A stretch of 64,000 bases of DNA from Anditalea andensis (GTDB lineage: Bacteria > Bacteroidota > Bacteroidia > Cytophagales > Cyclobacteriaceae), in contig NZ_JMIH01000011.1 of the NCBI RefSeq assembly GCF_000714815.1, forward strand, positions 1 to 64,000, in the 5' to 3' direction. Shown piece after piece: positions 17,203 through 26,547 of this stretch. The stretch's first letter is position 1, and each line of letters opens with the position of its first letter. Under the pieces are notes generated by a model. The model searched no databases. It worked only from the letters and a program-made list of their open reading frames with translations, and was not told where the DNA came from. The translations under genes were made by a program, and so were the position numbers.

Positions 17203-18069
17203 ATGAAATACTTCACTTTATTTCTTTTGTTCTTCTCTCTATCGTGTCAAGGCCAGCAAAAGAACCAGATAATTATTGATTTGGATTACTTTCCTGATCA
17301 AAAAGAAAACGTTTCAGATCAGAGTTATCATAAGGCAATTAATATTCTAAAAATCACCTATGACAATGTAAAGAACAATAGCAATCAATTAAATTACGCT
17401 GATCATATCAACCTTGCAACTGCTTTTGTATATTTAAAAGAACCTAAAAGTAAAGTTTTAGAACAGTTTGAACAAGCAAAAGAGAAAGGTCTTGAAGAAA
17501 CAGCAGAACTCTTTCCTATAATATATTCGAAAGAAAGCTTACGTGATTATTTTTCATCAGCCGAATACGATTCTATTGTTTTTAAATACAAAGAAATAGT
17601 AGCAAACAAAAAAGAAGAAGTATTCGATTTAGTTGCATATACAGATCAAAACCAATTTGATTATGATTTAGTTAAATTCATGGCGGATTTAGCGGAGAGA
17701 GATCAAAGACATAGAAAAGCAAATGATAATTGGGAAAATCAAAATTACCTCGATTCAATAAATATTTTGTCAATTGATTCCCTTTTTAAACAACACAAAA
17801 AATATATAGGCAAATCAATGGTTGGGGAGAAGTTTAGCCATACAATGTGGGCGGTAATCCAACATTCTGAATTAGAACAGCAGGAGTTTTATCTACCAAT
17901 AGTACATAAAGCTGTGCAAGATGGAGACTTAAAACCAGTTCCTCTAGGAATGCTTATTGACAGAATATATCTAAAAAAATATGGGTATCAAATATTTGGA
18001 TCTCAATCAGGCGTGGATTTAGCCGATGATGAAACAATTCAAAAAGTAAAATTTAAGTATGGGTTATAA
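17203..18069 (+). CDS. DUF6624-type lipoprotein
   Basis: The signal peptide ends in a lipobox-like LSC (Cys15), so an outer-membrane or periplasmic lipoprotein is likely. Residues 150-285 carry a pattern like DUF6624: AERDQRHR, WAVIQHSELEQQEFYLP, then LIDRIYLKKYGYQIFGSQ. No enzymatic function is known. The gene starts 27 bases after an attC-like site. Its stop overlaps the longest frame of the next gene, so both may sit in one cassette. Confidence 0.7.
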   Translation: MKYFTLFLLFFSLSCQGQQKNQIIIDLDYFPDQKENVSDQSYHKAINILKITYDNVKNNSNQLNYADHINLATAFVYLKEPKSKVLEQFEQAKEKGLEETAELFPIIYSKESLRDYFSSAEYDSIVFKYKEIVANKKEEVFDLVAYTDQNQFDYDLVKFMADLAERDQRHRKANDNWENQNYLDSINILSIDSLFKQHKKYIGKSMVGEKFSHTMWAVIQHSELEQQEFYLPIVHKAVQDGDLKPVPLGMLIDRIYLKKYGYQIFGSQSGVDLADDETIQKVKFKYGL

Positions 18070-18133
18070 TGTAAAACAGAGTCTAACATCACCTTGGATC
18101 CCGTTAGCTTTAATTGCAAAAAGTAAGAACCAA

Positions 18134-18865
18134 ATGAATGACAAGATAACAAACAACTTATTCGAGTTCTGGACACTTATTGGAAAATTAACTAATAAGT
18201 TGACTGAAACAGAGTATTATTCAACTATCTCAATGAGTGATTCAGATTGGCCAAATCGAATTTTTGCTTTAAAGGAGAGTGATAGTGTTATTAAAGAATT
18301 ACTGAAGCTCAATCAGGAAGGAAGTATTCCGGATTTAATTACTGTAGACAAACTTAATAGCTTTAAAAGCAATAAAAACTTTGAGCTTCTATTTTGGCAG
18401 AAAAATATGGCTCTTAATTTGAAATCTGTTAATGTTGATTATAAAAGAGATAAGAATATTCAACAAGTAAAAACAAAAAGTGACTCGGTTTATTTCGCAA
18501 AGACTGCATCAGAGTCTTTTGGATACAGAGTAGATTGCGATGTTATTTTTAAAATTGCCACTTTCATGGAGAATGTTCATTTATTTAATTATATAAAAGA
18601 TGATGAAAGTTTAGGTTGTGGAATAGTATTTTTTGATTCATATAATAATGCAGGTTTGCATATGATTGGAACTCATCCTAAAGGCCGAAGACAGGGAATT
18701 GGAAAAATTATGACTGAAAATTTGCTACTAGAAGCCATTAATAATGATAAAAATTTCTGTGTTCTTCATGCATCATTAATGGGAGAACCAATTTACAGAA
18801 AATTAGGATTTGAAACATATGGAGAAATTGAAATATATAAATTCTTGAAAAATAAAGGCAACTAA
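18134..18865 (+). CDS. GNAT acetyltransferase
   Basis: The C-terminal half has the GNAT signature MIGTHPKGRRQGIGKIM and the closing YRKLGFETYGEIEIYKF, so it is an acetyl-CoA-dependent transferase. The N-terminal 110 residues are an extra domain that I do not recognise, as in several two-part Bacteroidota GNATs. The frame is open from 18059, but the ATG at 18134 (MNDKITNN) gives a more natural start. An attC-like site begins right at its stop. Confidence 0.82.
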   Translation: MNDKITNNLFEFWTLIGKLTNKLTETEYYSTISMSDSDWPNRIFALKESDSVIKELLKLNQEGSIPDLITVDKLNSFKSNKNFELLFWQKNMALNLKSVNVDYKRDKNIQQVKTKSDSVYFAKTASESFGYRVDCDVIFKIATFMENVHLFNYIKDDESLGCGIVFFDSYNNAGLHMIGTHPKGRRQGIGKIMTENLLLEAINNDKNFCVLHASLMGEPIYRKLGFETYGEIEIYKFLKNKGN

Positions 18866-18997
18866 AGCTAACGCTGCATATACTCGACCACCGGGTGCAG
18901 TGGGAGCCGAGAGTTTACAGCTTTTATAATCTTCAATTCTCTGCGGATACTTCTCTGCTTTAAAACCGGTGGCCAGAGTATATGCTTAACGTTATGG
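18866..18997 (+). other. attC-like cassette recombination site
   Basis: It begins with AGCTAAC at the gene stop. The arms GCATATACTC-GACCACCGG (18876-18894) and CCGGTGGCCA-GAGTATATGC (18966-18985) pair almost perfectly, and the site ends with GTTATGG (18991-18997), like the GTTATGC of Vibrio cassette repeats. The site is uninterrupted. Confidence 0.78.
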
Positions 18998-19089
18998 CAC
19001 ATTTTAAAAAACCCCCATTAAAGACGAAGTAACTTTTTAAATATAGAAAAATCATGTAATTTTGTATCCAAATGAAGACAGAGAAGTGA

Positions 19090-19389
19090 ATGTATTTTAT
19101 TGAGAAGACTGTTGAATTTGACAAGTGGTTGAGAAAACTAAAGGATTTGAGAGCAAAAGCGAAAATTTTGTTCAGAATCCAAAAACTTGAAATTGACGAA
19201 CATTTTGGGGACTGTAAACCCGTTGGTGAAGGGATTCATGAATTGAGAATAAACTATGCTAAAGGATATCGAATTTACTTCAAGGAAAAAGAAGGGAAAA
19301 TAATTATTCTTCTTGTGGGTGGAGAAAAATCAACTCAACAAAAGGATATCGAAAAAGCAAAGGAAATTTGGGAAAGTATAAAAAAATAA
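19090..19389 (+). CDS. higB: HigB/RelE-family toxin
   Basis: The 99-residue protein has the Gp49-like HigB pattern: FDKWLRKLKDLRAKAKILFRI, then GDCKPVGEGIHELRI and GYRIYF, ending LLVGGEKSTQQKDIEKAKE. Such toxins cut ribosome-bound mRNA. A TAATTTTG box (19057-19064) lies at promoter distance. It overlaps the longest frame of the antitoxin gene, and the toxin-first order is typical of HigBA. Confidence 0.88.
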   Translation: MYFIEKTVEFDKWLRKLKDLRAKAKILFRIQKLEIDEHFGDCKPVGEGIHELRINYAKGYRIYFKEKEGKIIILLVGGEKSTQQKDIEKAKEIWESIKK

Positions 19390-19391
19390 AA

Positions 19392-19676
19392 ATGGAAACA
19401 TCAAAATTTGATATTGCAGATTATTTGGACAGCAATGAAATGATTGCTGAATATTTGAATTCTATTTTGGAGGAAGGGGATAATGATGATGTAGTTATTG
19501 CGCTTGGTCACATTGCAAAAGCAATTGGGATGTCCAAAATAGCAGAAGAAACAGGCATGAGCAGACCTAGTTTGTATAAAGCCCTATCAACAGGTTCCAA
19601 GCCTCAATTTGAAACAATAATGAAAGTATTAAAAGCTGTCGGCGGTCAATTAAGAATAAATCCCATATCGACGTAA
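19392..19676 (+). CDS. higA: HigA-like antitoxin, XRE-type
   Basis: The 94-residue protein belongs to the putative addiction-module antidote group: an N-terminal FDIADYLDS-EMIAEYL stretch followed by a helix-turn-helix with IAEETGMSRPSLYKALS and KPQFETIMKVLKA. It should bind the toxin and autoregulate the operon. The start ATG at 19392, two bases after the toxin stop, gives the standard METSKFDI N-terminus. A Block 1 repeat follows after 16 bases. Confidence 0.88.
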   Translation: METSKFDIADYLDSNEMIAEYLNSILEEGDNDDVVIALGHIAKAIGMSKIAEETGMSRPSLYKALSTGSKPQFETIMKVLKAVGGQLRINPIST

Positions 19677-19692
19677 AAAAAACGATGCCACA

Positions 19693-19855
19693 ATCGAGGT
19701 ACTGTCTTAAATTCCAAGTAATTTTTAAAGGTTTTTATTAAATTTACAATAGCGAAAAGCGGCGATTCTTTGCACGGAAGTTCATCTACTGTAGGACTGG
19801 TTTTTAACTTTTTAGGTGGATCCTGCGGATCCAAGCGAAAAGAAGGGCTAAGGTT
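19693..19855 (+). repeat. Block 1 interspersed repeat, copy 3
   Basis: Starts ATCGAGGTACTG after higA. It contains the AAGCGGCGATTC core and the GGATCC-TGC-GGATCC hairpin, and runs into Block 2. Confidence 0.8.
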
Positions 19856-19974
19856 CATCATCATCGATGTTTAAAAAGGAGGCTACAGGGACACTCTTGA
19901 CGATTGTACTGGGCCAACCTATCCGATAGACAATTAATAAATCAGGCAATATTATCGCAGTTCATTGGGCCACT
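19855..19974 (+). repeat. Block 2 interspersed repeat, copy 2
   Basis: Nearly identical to 9540-9663. It is cut off after CATTGGGCCACT by the IS3-family element, and the Block 3 part that follows Block 2 in copy 1 is missing on the far side. Confidence 0.75.
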
Positions 19975-20033
19975 GAGCATACCCCAAAAATCGGGACAGT
20001 AAATTAAGTTAAAAATTAATCTTTAAATTTACT

Positions 20034-20315
20034 GTGATGACCACAAGAAGAAAATTTACATCCAAGTTCAAGACCAAGGTGGTTTTGGAAATGTTAAAAG
20101 AGCGTTCCTCTCTTGCCGAACTGGCCCAAAAGTACGAACTGGCGCCCCAGCAACTGAGCAACTGGAAGCGGGAATTTCTCAACGGAGCAGAGGATGTTTT
20201 TGAGAAAGGCAGCAAAAACAAGAAAGATCCGGCCGATGAAGAGAAAGACCAGTTGCTCAAGACCATCGGGAAACTCAAAGTCGAAGTTGATTTTTTAAAA
20301 GACGCCTTGCGCTAG
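20034..20315 (+). CDS. IS3-family transposase OrfA
   Basis: A 93-residue DNA-binding subunit with a helix-turn-helix (LAELAQKYELAPQQLSNWK) and a coiled-coil tail with a leucine pattern (LLKTIGKLKVEVDFLKDAL). Near the end the heptamer T-TTT-TTA can give a -1 shift into the orfB frame, which stays open from there, so an OrfAB fusion transposase is expected. Confidence 0.92.
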   Translation: MMTTRRKFTSKFKTKVVLEMLKERSSLAELAQKYELAPQQLSNWKREFLNGAEDVFEKGSKNKKDPADEEKDQLLKTIGKLKVEVDFLKDALR

Positions 20316-20338
20316 AACCTCTGGCAAAACGACGCAGC

Positions 20339-21166
20339 ATGATACGCAAGGGTCATACCGAACTGAGCCTGAAAGCTCAATGTAGTATTCTCAATATCCA
20401 TCGCTCTGGGATTTATTACCAACCCAAGCCGGAATCGGAGCTGAATCTGGAACTTATGAGGTTAATGGACGAACACTATCTCCATCACCCCTACAAGGGA
20501 GCCCCGGGCATGCACACCTGGCTAACGCGGGACAAAGGGTACAAGATCAGCAAAAACCGGGTGGAACGTCTGTACTACCGCTGCATGGGGCTGCAGGCAA
20601 TCATACCCGGCAGACATACTTCCCGAAGACACAAGGCACATAAAGTGTATCCATACCTGCTCAGGAATCTGGAAGTGACCCGTCCCAATCAGGTCTGGGC
20701 CATCGATATTACCTACATTCCCATGAAAAAAGGATTTATGTACCTGACGGCGATCATTGATCTGTACAGTAGGCGCATTGTCGGCTGGTCCATCTCGAAC
20801 AACATGGATGCAGAATGGTGCAAGGAAGTGCTTGAAGAGGCCATCAGTCAGTATGGATGTCCGGAGATCCTCAATACGGATCAGGGAAGCCAGTTTACCT
20901 CAGAAGTTTTTACCGCAGCGGTAAAGTCTAACGATATCCGCTTGAGTATGGATGGAAAAGGAAGAGCAATTGACAACGTGTTTATCGAGCGATTCTGGCG
21001 AACAATCAAATATGAGAAGATCTATCTCAATCCACCACAGGATGGACTGGATCTCTATGCGCAGATAGAAGAATACATGGACTATTACAACAACCGGAGA
21101 AGACACAGCAGCCTGGATAACCAAATTCCGGCAGAAGCCTATTCCTTGATTGAACAGGTGGCATGA
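20339..21166 (+). CDS. IS3-family transposase OrfB (DDE integrase)
   Basis: The 275-residue catalytic subunit has an HTH_21 segment (MDEHYLHHPYKGAPGM) and the rve core with the DDE residues: Asp in WAIDITYIP, Asp in LNTDQGSQF and Glu in FIERFWRTIKYE. All are intact. It is in the -1 frame relative to orfA. Confidence 0.93.
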   Translation: MIRKGHTELSLKAQCSILNIHRSGIYYQPKPESELNLELMRLMDEHYLHHPYKGAPGMHTWLTRDKGYKISKNRVERLYYRCMGLQAIIPGRHTSRRHKAHKVYPYLLRNLEVTRPNQVWAIDITYIPMKKGFMYLTAIIDLYSRRIVGWSISNNMDAEWCKEVLEEAISQYGCPEILNTDQGSQFTSEVFTAAVKSNDIRLSMDGKGRAIDNVFIERFWRTIKYEKIYLNPPQDGLDLYAQIEEYMDYYNNRRRHSSLDNQIPAEAYSLIEQVA

Positions 21167-21353
21167 AACCGAGTTTACCACATTCCCACACTACTCTGAA
21201 AATCTAAAAGAGGATTTTCAGGTGTGGAAATATGGAAAACTCATCCAGCCTCTGTATACTTGAAGTTATTTCAAATCTGTCTTAACTATTGGGGTATGCT
21301 CACTAAAAGTAGCAGAGAAAATAGCAAAATTATATTAAAGCTAACAAGAAGAA

Positions 21354-21533
21354 ATGACAATAACAGAACTAAAAAAATTGTGGTCAGCCTTTGGTGGTTT
21401 TCCTTCAAATTCAGATGATGAAATTGAAGTTGATTTCTATTGTTGGGAAAAAGGTACTTATCGTTTTGATAATTTGCATTGGTTTGGTGAAAAATTGCCA
21501 AATGGATTAGCAGTAGATTTTAATTTGTTATAA
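21354..21533 (+). CDS. Small hypothetical protein, 59 residues
   Basis: MTITELKKLWSAFGG starts a compact frame that ends FNLL. Its acidic, aromatic composition (DFYCWEKGTYRF, LHWFGEKLP) looks coding rather than random. It lies nine bases before an ATP-binding gene. Function is unknown. Upstream sequence was displaced by the IS insertion, so the promoter may be lost. Confidence 0.55.
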   Translation: MTITELKKLWSAFGGFPSNSDDEIEVDFYCWEKGTYRFDNLHWFGEKLPNGLAVDFNLL

Positions 21534-21541
21534 TAAATACT

Positions 21542-23158
21542 ATGGCATTACCCATAAACATAGATGAATTACTACACGGCAATACGGTTTAATGGGATCG
21601 GATTGAGCTGAAAAAAGGTTGGAATCCTGAGGATATTATTCATACTTTATGTGCATACGCCAATGATATTAACAATTGGGATGGAGGTTATGTCATTATT
21701 GGAGTTGAAGAAGAAAATGGAAAAGCTAAGTTGCCACCAATTGGTTTACACGTCCAAGAATTGGATACCATTCAGAAAAAACTGATTGAACTATCTCATA
21801 AGTTATTCCCTGTTTATATCCCTGTTTCTCAGCCCTTTTTAATAAATGGAAAGCATATATTGGTTGTATTTGCCCCCGCTGGAGATAACAGACCCTACAA
21901 AGCTCCTATTAGTTTAAGTGAAAAAAGAACAGAAAGAGCAATGTTCATCAAACGTGGCTCAAAAACGGTAAAAGTTAAAGATGGTTCTGATGACGAAAGA
22001 CGACTTATTGAACTCACGGCACGTATCCCTTTTGATGACCGAATTAACCAAACTGCCTCCCTATATGATTTGAATTTACGTTTGATTCAAAACTATTTAA
22101 AAGAAGTGAGGAGTTCCCTATATGAAGAGAGTACAAAAATTCCATTTGCTGAATTGTGCAGACATTTAATGATAGCTAAAGGTTCAGACGAATTATTGCG
22201 TCCTACAAATGCCGGATTACTGTTGTTTAATGAGCATCCCGAAAAATTCTTTTCAGGAGCAAAAATCGATTTGATAATCCACAAAAATAAAGTTGGGAAA
22301 GACTATACCGAAAAGTTATTTGCCGGATCTATCATACAACAGATTAGGGATATTTTGCAGTATTTCAAATCAACTATTATAGAAGAGTTGATCGTTAAAT
22401 CAGCTATGCAAGCAGAATCTATACGTTTCTTCAACTATCCCTTTCAAGCTATAGAAGAAGCTGTAGTCAATGCTGTTTATCATAAAAGTTATGAGAGAGA
22501 AAACCCTGTTGAGATTCAAATACACAAAGATAAAATAGAAATATTGAGTTTCCCTGGTCCTATGCCACCTATTAATCAAGCTATGCTGAAAAAACAAAGG
22601 GTAGTAGCACGAGATTATAGAAACCGTAAAATAGGTGGGTTTTTAAAAGAGTTGAAACTTACAGAAGGTAGAGGAACAGGATTGCCCATTATTCATAGTA
22701 GTATGGAAGAAAACGGTTCACCTCCACCTGTTTTTGAGACGGATGAAAACAACACTTACTTTTTGTGTATTCTGCCTGTTCATCCGCTTACAGAATCTAT
22801 CTTAGGCTCTCAAGATGGACGAAGAAGAATCGAAGATAATCCTTTTAAAATCAATGATTTAACAGATGCAAACCCTTATCTACGTCTCCCTGTCTTTCAA
22901 TTGGGAGACGAAGATAGAAATGCTATCAAGGATAGGGTCAGTGCTTCAATTATTAAGGTGCTTCAATATTGTAAAAAACCCAAATCGAGTGATGAAATCT
23001 TTGAAGAAATAGGACTTTATAAAAACACCAAAAATCATAATCATCATATAAAACCTCTCATTGAAGGGGGCTGGTTAAACCTAACCTTACCAAATAAGCC
23101 TACAAGTAAAAACCAAAAATATTATACGACTGATTTAGGTAAAAATTGCTCACAATAG
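21542..23158 (+). pseudogene. AlbA_2-type ATP-binding protein with early stop
   Basis: From ATG 21542 the frame reads MALPINIDELLHGNTV, a TAA at 21590-21592, then WDRIELKKGWNPEDI and continues open to 23158. Usually a Glu stands in that place (RIE-KKGWNPE is the AlbA_2/Schlafen-like DNA-binding entry). After the stop come the rest of AlbA_2 (YVIIGVEE), the HATPase-like part (EEAVVNAVYHKSY, GRGTGLP) and a C-terminal winged helix. Only the stop damages it. Downstream starts could give a 475-residue product lacking the N-terminus. Confidence 0.8.
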
Positions 23159-23394
23159 TTTCAGGAGACCATAATTCAGGAATTAAAAGAATTCCTGTAG
23201 CGTCTTCAAACATAGCGGCTGTTGGGTATGACAAAAAAGCACACATTTTAGAAATAGAGTTTCATTACGGTGCGATTTCTCAGTATGTTGATGTGCCGGA
23301 AAAAGTATATGAAGAGTTGATGAATTCGCCTTCTCAAGGCGCTTATTTTATGAATGAAATCAAAGATAAATATAGTTATAACAAAAAAAAGTAA
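23146..23394 (+). CDS. KTSC-domain protein
   Basis: This 82-residue protein matches the KTSC domain: [44 protein letters not shown]. The domain is often fused to or near nucleases and RNA-associated proteins, but its role is not settled. A TTG at 23146 overlaps the end of the preceding frame, suggesting translational coupling. No other start fits well. Confidence 0.75.
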   Translation: MLTIVSGDHNSGIKRIPVASSNIAAVGYDKKAHILEIEFHYGAISQYVDVPEKVYEELMNSPSQGAYFMNEIKDKYSYNKKK

Positions 23395-23398
23395 TAAT

Positions 23399-23611
23399 AT
23401 GAAAAGACAATCAGTAGAATCCTCAAACCTTGCATCTGTTGGCTATGATGCAGAAAATGAAATCCTAGAAGTGGAATTTAAGCACGGTGGTGTATATCAA
23501 TAATTTGATGTTCCCGAAAGTGTTTATGAAGAATTGATGAGTGCAAGCTCGCATGGTTAATATTTTGATAGAAATATTAAAAAAGCAGGATATGAGTTTC
23601 AAAAAATGTAA
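23399..23611 (+). pseudogene. Second KTSC-domain gene with two in-frame stops
   Basis: [17 protein letters not shown] begins a clear KTSC domain. TAA at 23501-23503 replaces the Tyr in VYQ-FDVP, and TAA at 23558-23560 stands before YFD, where a Ser or Lys is usual. Apart from these two stops the frame is intact to 23611. It is a duplicate of the preceding gene. Confidence 0.8.
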
Positions 23612-23616
23612 ACATT

Positions 23617-23910
23617 ATGAACGATATAATTATTGAAGCGATTGAAAATAGAAAAATATTGTCGTTTTTCTATAAGGAACATTACCGAGTTGTTGAGCCA
23701 CATACATTTGGTATTGTATCAAAGGGCAATGAAAATTTATCTGGATTTCAAATTGATGGGACAAGTGAAAGTATTGTTGTGCCAGATTGGGGGTTGTTTA
23801 CAATTGATAAAATGGTTGGCTTAAAAATCCTAAACGAAAGCTTTGTTGAAACAAGACCTAACTATACAAAAGGCGATAGTAGAATGGTTGAAATATATAA
23901 AGAATTGTAA
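23617..23910 (+). CDS. Short WYL-like protein
   Basis: The 97 residues resemble a single WYL-type domain: IENRKILSFFYKEHYRVVEPH, GNENLSGFQIDG, DWGLFTIDKM, ending RPNY-GDSRM-IYKEL. WYL domains bind ligands or nucleic acid in regulators; stand-alone short versions are common near defence or cassette genes. Function here is unknown. Confidence 0.6.
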   Translation: MNDIIIEAIENRKILSFFYKEHYRVVEPHTFGIVSKGNENLSGFQIDGTSESIVVPDWGLFTIDKMVGLKILNESFVETRPNYTKGDSRMVEIYKEL

Positions 23911-24084
23911 TTATGGAAACAGCAAATACCCATACCTCCTCGTTCTTATATTGAAAAAGGGTTCAATATTCAGCGTTGGACAGAAATGACAGATGGCGGA
24001 CATTTTGCTGCAATGGAGCAACCCGAATTATTAGCAAAAGATATAAGAGAATTTTTCACCAGTTTGACAAATGATAATAAATAA
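23911..24084 (+). pseudogene. Epoxide-hydrolase C-terminal fragment
   Basis: A start-less frame ends with YIEKGFNIQRWTEM, GGHFAAMEQPELLA and DIREFF, the typical last 45 residues of alpha/beta-hydrolase epoxide hydrolases, including the His of the triad. Everything upstream is missing. Confidence 0.7.
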
Positions 24085-24321
24085 GAGATTAGTAAAGCTG
24101 ATATTACATCAAGATGTAAATCAAATCAAGATTGCGAGGTCTTCGGTTGCAATACAGATCAACAGTATCGCTGATTCCGTTTATTTATTATTGCAGGAAT
24201 AGTAATTTATATTTAAAAAGCAATTTTGCTGGCTCGGTCTCGCTAGTTCCGACCCTGTATGCTGTACTCCCGAATCGCTTTACTGGACTAAACTTAACGG
24301 TCGATCCCAGACTGGTTTAAT

Positions 24322-25773
24322 CTAGTTGATAGAATCTCCTTTATAGATGATGACCTCCAGCATTTCATATTCCGAGTTTAAGGAATCCAAATCTATTTTC
24401 TTATTCTTCAAGTGCTTGTCAAAAAAAGAGGTGATGACTTTGCCTGTAATTTCGATGGCCAAATCAGGATTGATACTACCAGCTTGGCTTAAAGCACGAA
24501 CAGGAATCATATATGGAATGTCCATAAAATTACTATGGCCTGATTGTGCAACGGTTGCTTCATAAAAAAAGGAATTACTTTTATTAATATATGCATGTTG
24601 GTTTAAATTTTGATGATCCTCAGGATAATCAGCTGAAAGGAAAAGAAAGGGCTTCTGAAATACCGTATCAACTATCTGACCCCATTGATCACCGTCAATG
24701 TTTGCGCCAGCTTTAATTCTATTTCCTACTAGCAGGGATTCTCCGGCTGCTCCACCACCTCTGGAATGCCCAAAAACCCCGATATTGGATAGATCCAACC
24801 TACCTTCGAAGAATCCCGACCTATTCCATTCATCCAGTTCGTTCACCACATCTAAAATATCCACTGCCCAACGCTCAACAATATCCCTGACATAATAGGT
24901 GGTAAGGCCTTCCCGTACAGTTGGATGCCGTTCTTCAAATGAAAGTTCGCTTTCAAAGACCTCGATTACCGGCATCATTATATCCCATGTACCTGCTTCA
25001 ATTTTTCCTGCGTATTCGTAATCGAAATATTTTTGAGTGCCGTCAGGGAATGTAGCTCCGGTACTTTCATAAGTATGGTTGATCGCAAATATAATATACC
25101 CATGACTTACTATCTCCTTGAGCAAAGCATAGTATCCATTAGCCTTGGAATTGTATCCGTGAGAAAAAACAAGGACGGGGAATGTTTCATCTGCTATCTG
25201 AGTGTTTCTATAAACATTTGTTTTAATTTTATCCAAATAATAAAGAAAAGAAGGTGGTAATCCATATTTTTGGGCAAATCCATCCCTTCCTGCTTTGTCA
25301 ATATAGGGATCTTCTTTTCCATCGGCCTCTTTTGACGGATACCATACTTTTATCATAAACCTTCTGGCATCTGTGGTATCTTCAGTTATTATTTCTTCCC
25401 TGTCGAGCTCAAGTAATATGTCCATCGTTCCCACAGCAAAAGGGCCCGTGGTTTGAGGCAATTTGAAAACTGGTAAAATTGATGGGAAGAAAACAGCAAG
25501 TCCCAGGAGTATTATCAAACCGGTGGTCTTTAAAACCCGGACAAATGTTGAGCTTCTCTGATCTGATTTTCTAAAGGCAGTCAACATAGCAATTAGCCAG
25601 AGCAAATATGCTGGGATCATTTGCCATCGATATCCCTCAAATACAAGATGGATGACAAGAATGAGGATTAGAAGTCCAGTGACAAAACGTTGATGAGTTT
25701 TTCTCTTTATCAATCGGCTAAATACCAAATAGCTTGCTAAAACTAAAATCAATATTAACTCTGTAACTTGCAT
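24322..25773 (-). CDS. PAF-acetylhydrolase-like alpha/beta hydrolase, membrane-anchored
   Basis: The N-terminus has about three to four hydrophobic segments (residues 1-110). The rest is an alpha/beta hydrolase with the oxyanion-region motif VFSHGYNS, the nucleophile elbow GHSRGG near residue 334 and a late HSNFMD that may provide the catalytic His. The layout resembles plasma PAF-acetylhydrolase and chlorophyllase-like esterases in Bacteroidota. At 483 residues it is complete. The substrate is unknown. It stands alone on the minus strand. Confidence 0.82.
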   Translation of the reverse strand: MQVTELILILVLASYLVFSRLIKRKTHQRFVTGLLILILVIHLVFEGYRWQMIPAYLLWLIAMLTAFRKSDQRSSTFVRVLKTTGLIILLGLAVFFPSILPVFKLPQTTGPFAVGTMDILLELDREEIITEDTTDARRFMIKVWYPSKEADGKEDPYIDKAGRDGFAQKYGLPPSFLYYLDKIKTNVYRNTQIADETFPVLVFSHGYNSKANGYYALLKEIVSHGYIIFAINHTYESTGATFPDGTQKYFDYEYAGKIEAGTWDIMMPVIEVFESELSFEERHPTVREGLTTYYVRDIVERWAVDILDVVNELDEWNRSGFFEGRLDLSNIGVFGHSRGGGAAGESLLVGNRIKAGANIDGDQWGQIVDTVFQKPFLFLSADYPEDHQNLNQHAYINKSNSFFYEATVAQSGHSNFMDIPYMIPVRALSQAGSINPDLAIEITGKVITSFFDKHLKNKKIDLDSLNSEYEMLEVIIYKGDSIN

Positions 25774-26547
25774 AAAATTTTCTCTGGATTTTAAAGTTAA
25801 AATTTAGGTTGAGTAGGTTCGCAATAGTTTACGTCAGGCAACCATTCTGCCACTTGTTTTATTTGGTATTAATGATGAAATTTTAATGGAATAATTATTT
25901 AGTTAAATCTAATACTATATTTTTAATTTTCAAATTTTTATTTAACTGGAAATGCTTGTTATAGAGATGTGAGGGGATAGAAAGTGAATTTGTTTTCTGA
26001 AAATATGGGCAGCAGATTGGCGAGTTATCTGGCATACGCAAGGAAGTAGCTAGTCCCTTACGATGGTCATGCTGAATCAACTGATCGCAACACACCCACA
26101 AATAAAAAATCCTAATGTCATTTTGGTTACAGACCGGATAGATTTAAATGATCAGATTACCGTGACATTTAAAATGATAAATTCCTGTGGAGAATGCGCA
26201 GACGGGCAATCATCTGGTTAAACTACTATCATGTATCAAGACTGGCTTTTGAATCGGGATGTTTTACTGCCGCTCTTGAAGATTTGTAATCTAGAAGCCA
26301 GATAATAAGGATTATAATCCGATTAGGTAATGGTCCGATAATTCCAATGATAACCCCTTCATGAAATTTGCAGCTTCACCTTTATTTTCATACCAAATTG
26401 AAATTGGATATTAAACCATCTAGGTTTTGGCGGAATAGCAATTCACAATTAATCATAAAGTTAGACTAATCAACAGTAATGTTTTTTTCATGATTATTAT
26501 TTTTTTAGAATAATAATCGTTAATTTAAACCTTAATTCCAAATATAA
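25774..26547. other. Decayed region with a restriction-gene remnant
   Basis: Apart from the HsdR-like fragment at 26042-26221 nothing is recognised. The last 80 bases are AT-rich and probably hold the promoter for the next gene. Confidence 0.5.
26042..26221 (+). pseudogene. Type I restriction subunit R (HsdR) fragment
   Basis: One frame reads SLTMVMLNQLIATHPQI, then NPNVILVTDRIDLNDQI and TVTF, matching the helicase motif I-Ia region of HsdR proteins. The Walker A Gly-Lys just before it is lost to a stop, and no other part of the gene is present. Confidence 0.6.

Larger units (their letters stand above)
19975..21301 (+). mobile_element. IS3-family insertion sequence
   Basis: Terminal inverted repeats GAGCATACCCCAA (19975) and TTGGGGTATGCTC (to 21301) enclose orfA and orfB, and the 3-bp target duplication ACT lies on both sides (19972-19974 and 21302-21304). 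All three features support a complete, fairly recent insertion. Codon use and base composition are richer in GC than the surrounding cassettes. Confidence 0.9.

Noticed and set aside
20270-20340. orfA/orfB break in the IS3 element as a pseudogene
   Set aside because: The T-TTT-TTA heptamer and the -1 position of orfB are the normal programmed frameshift of IS3 elements.
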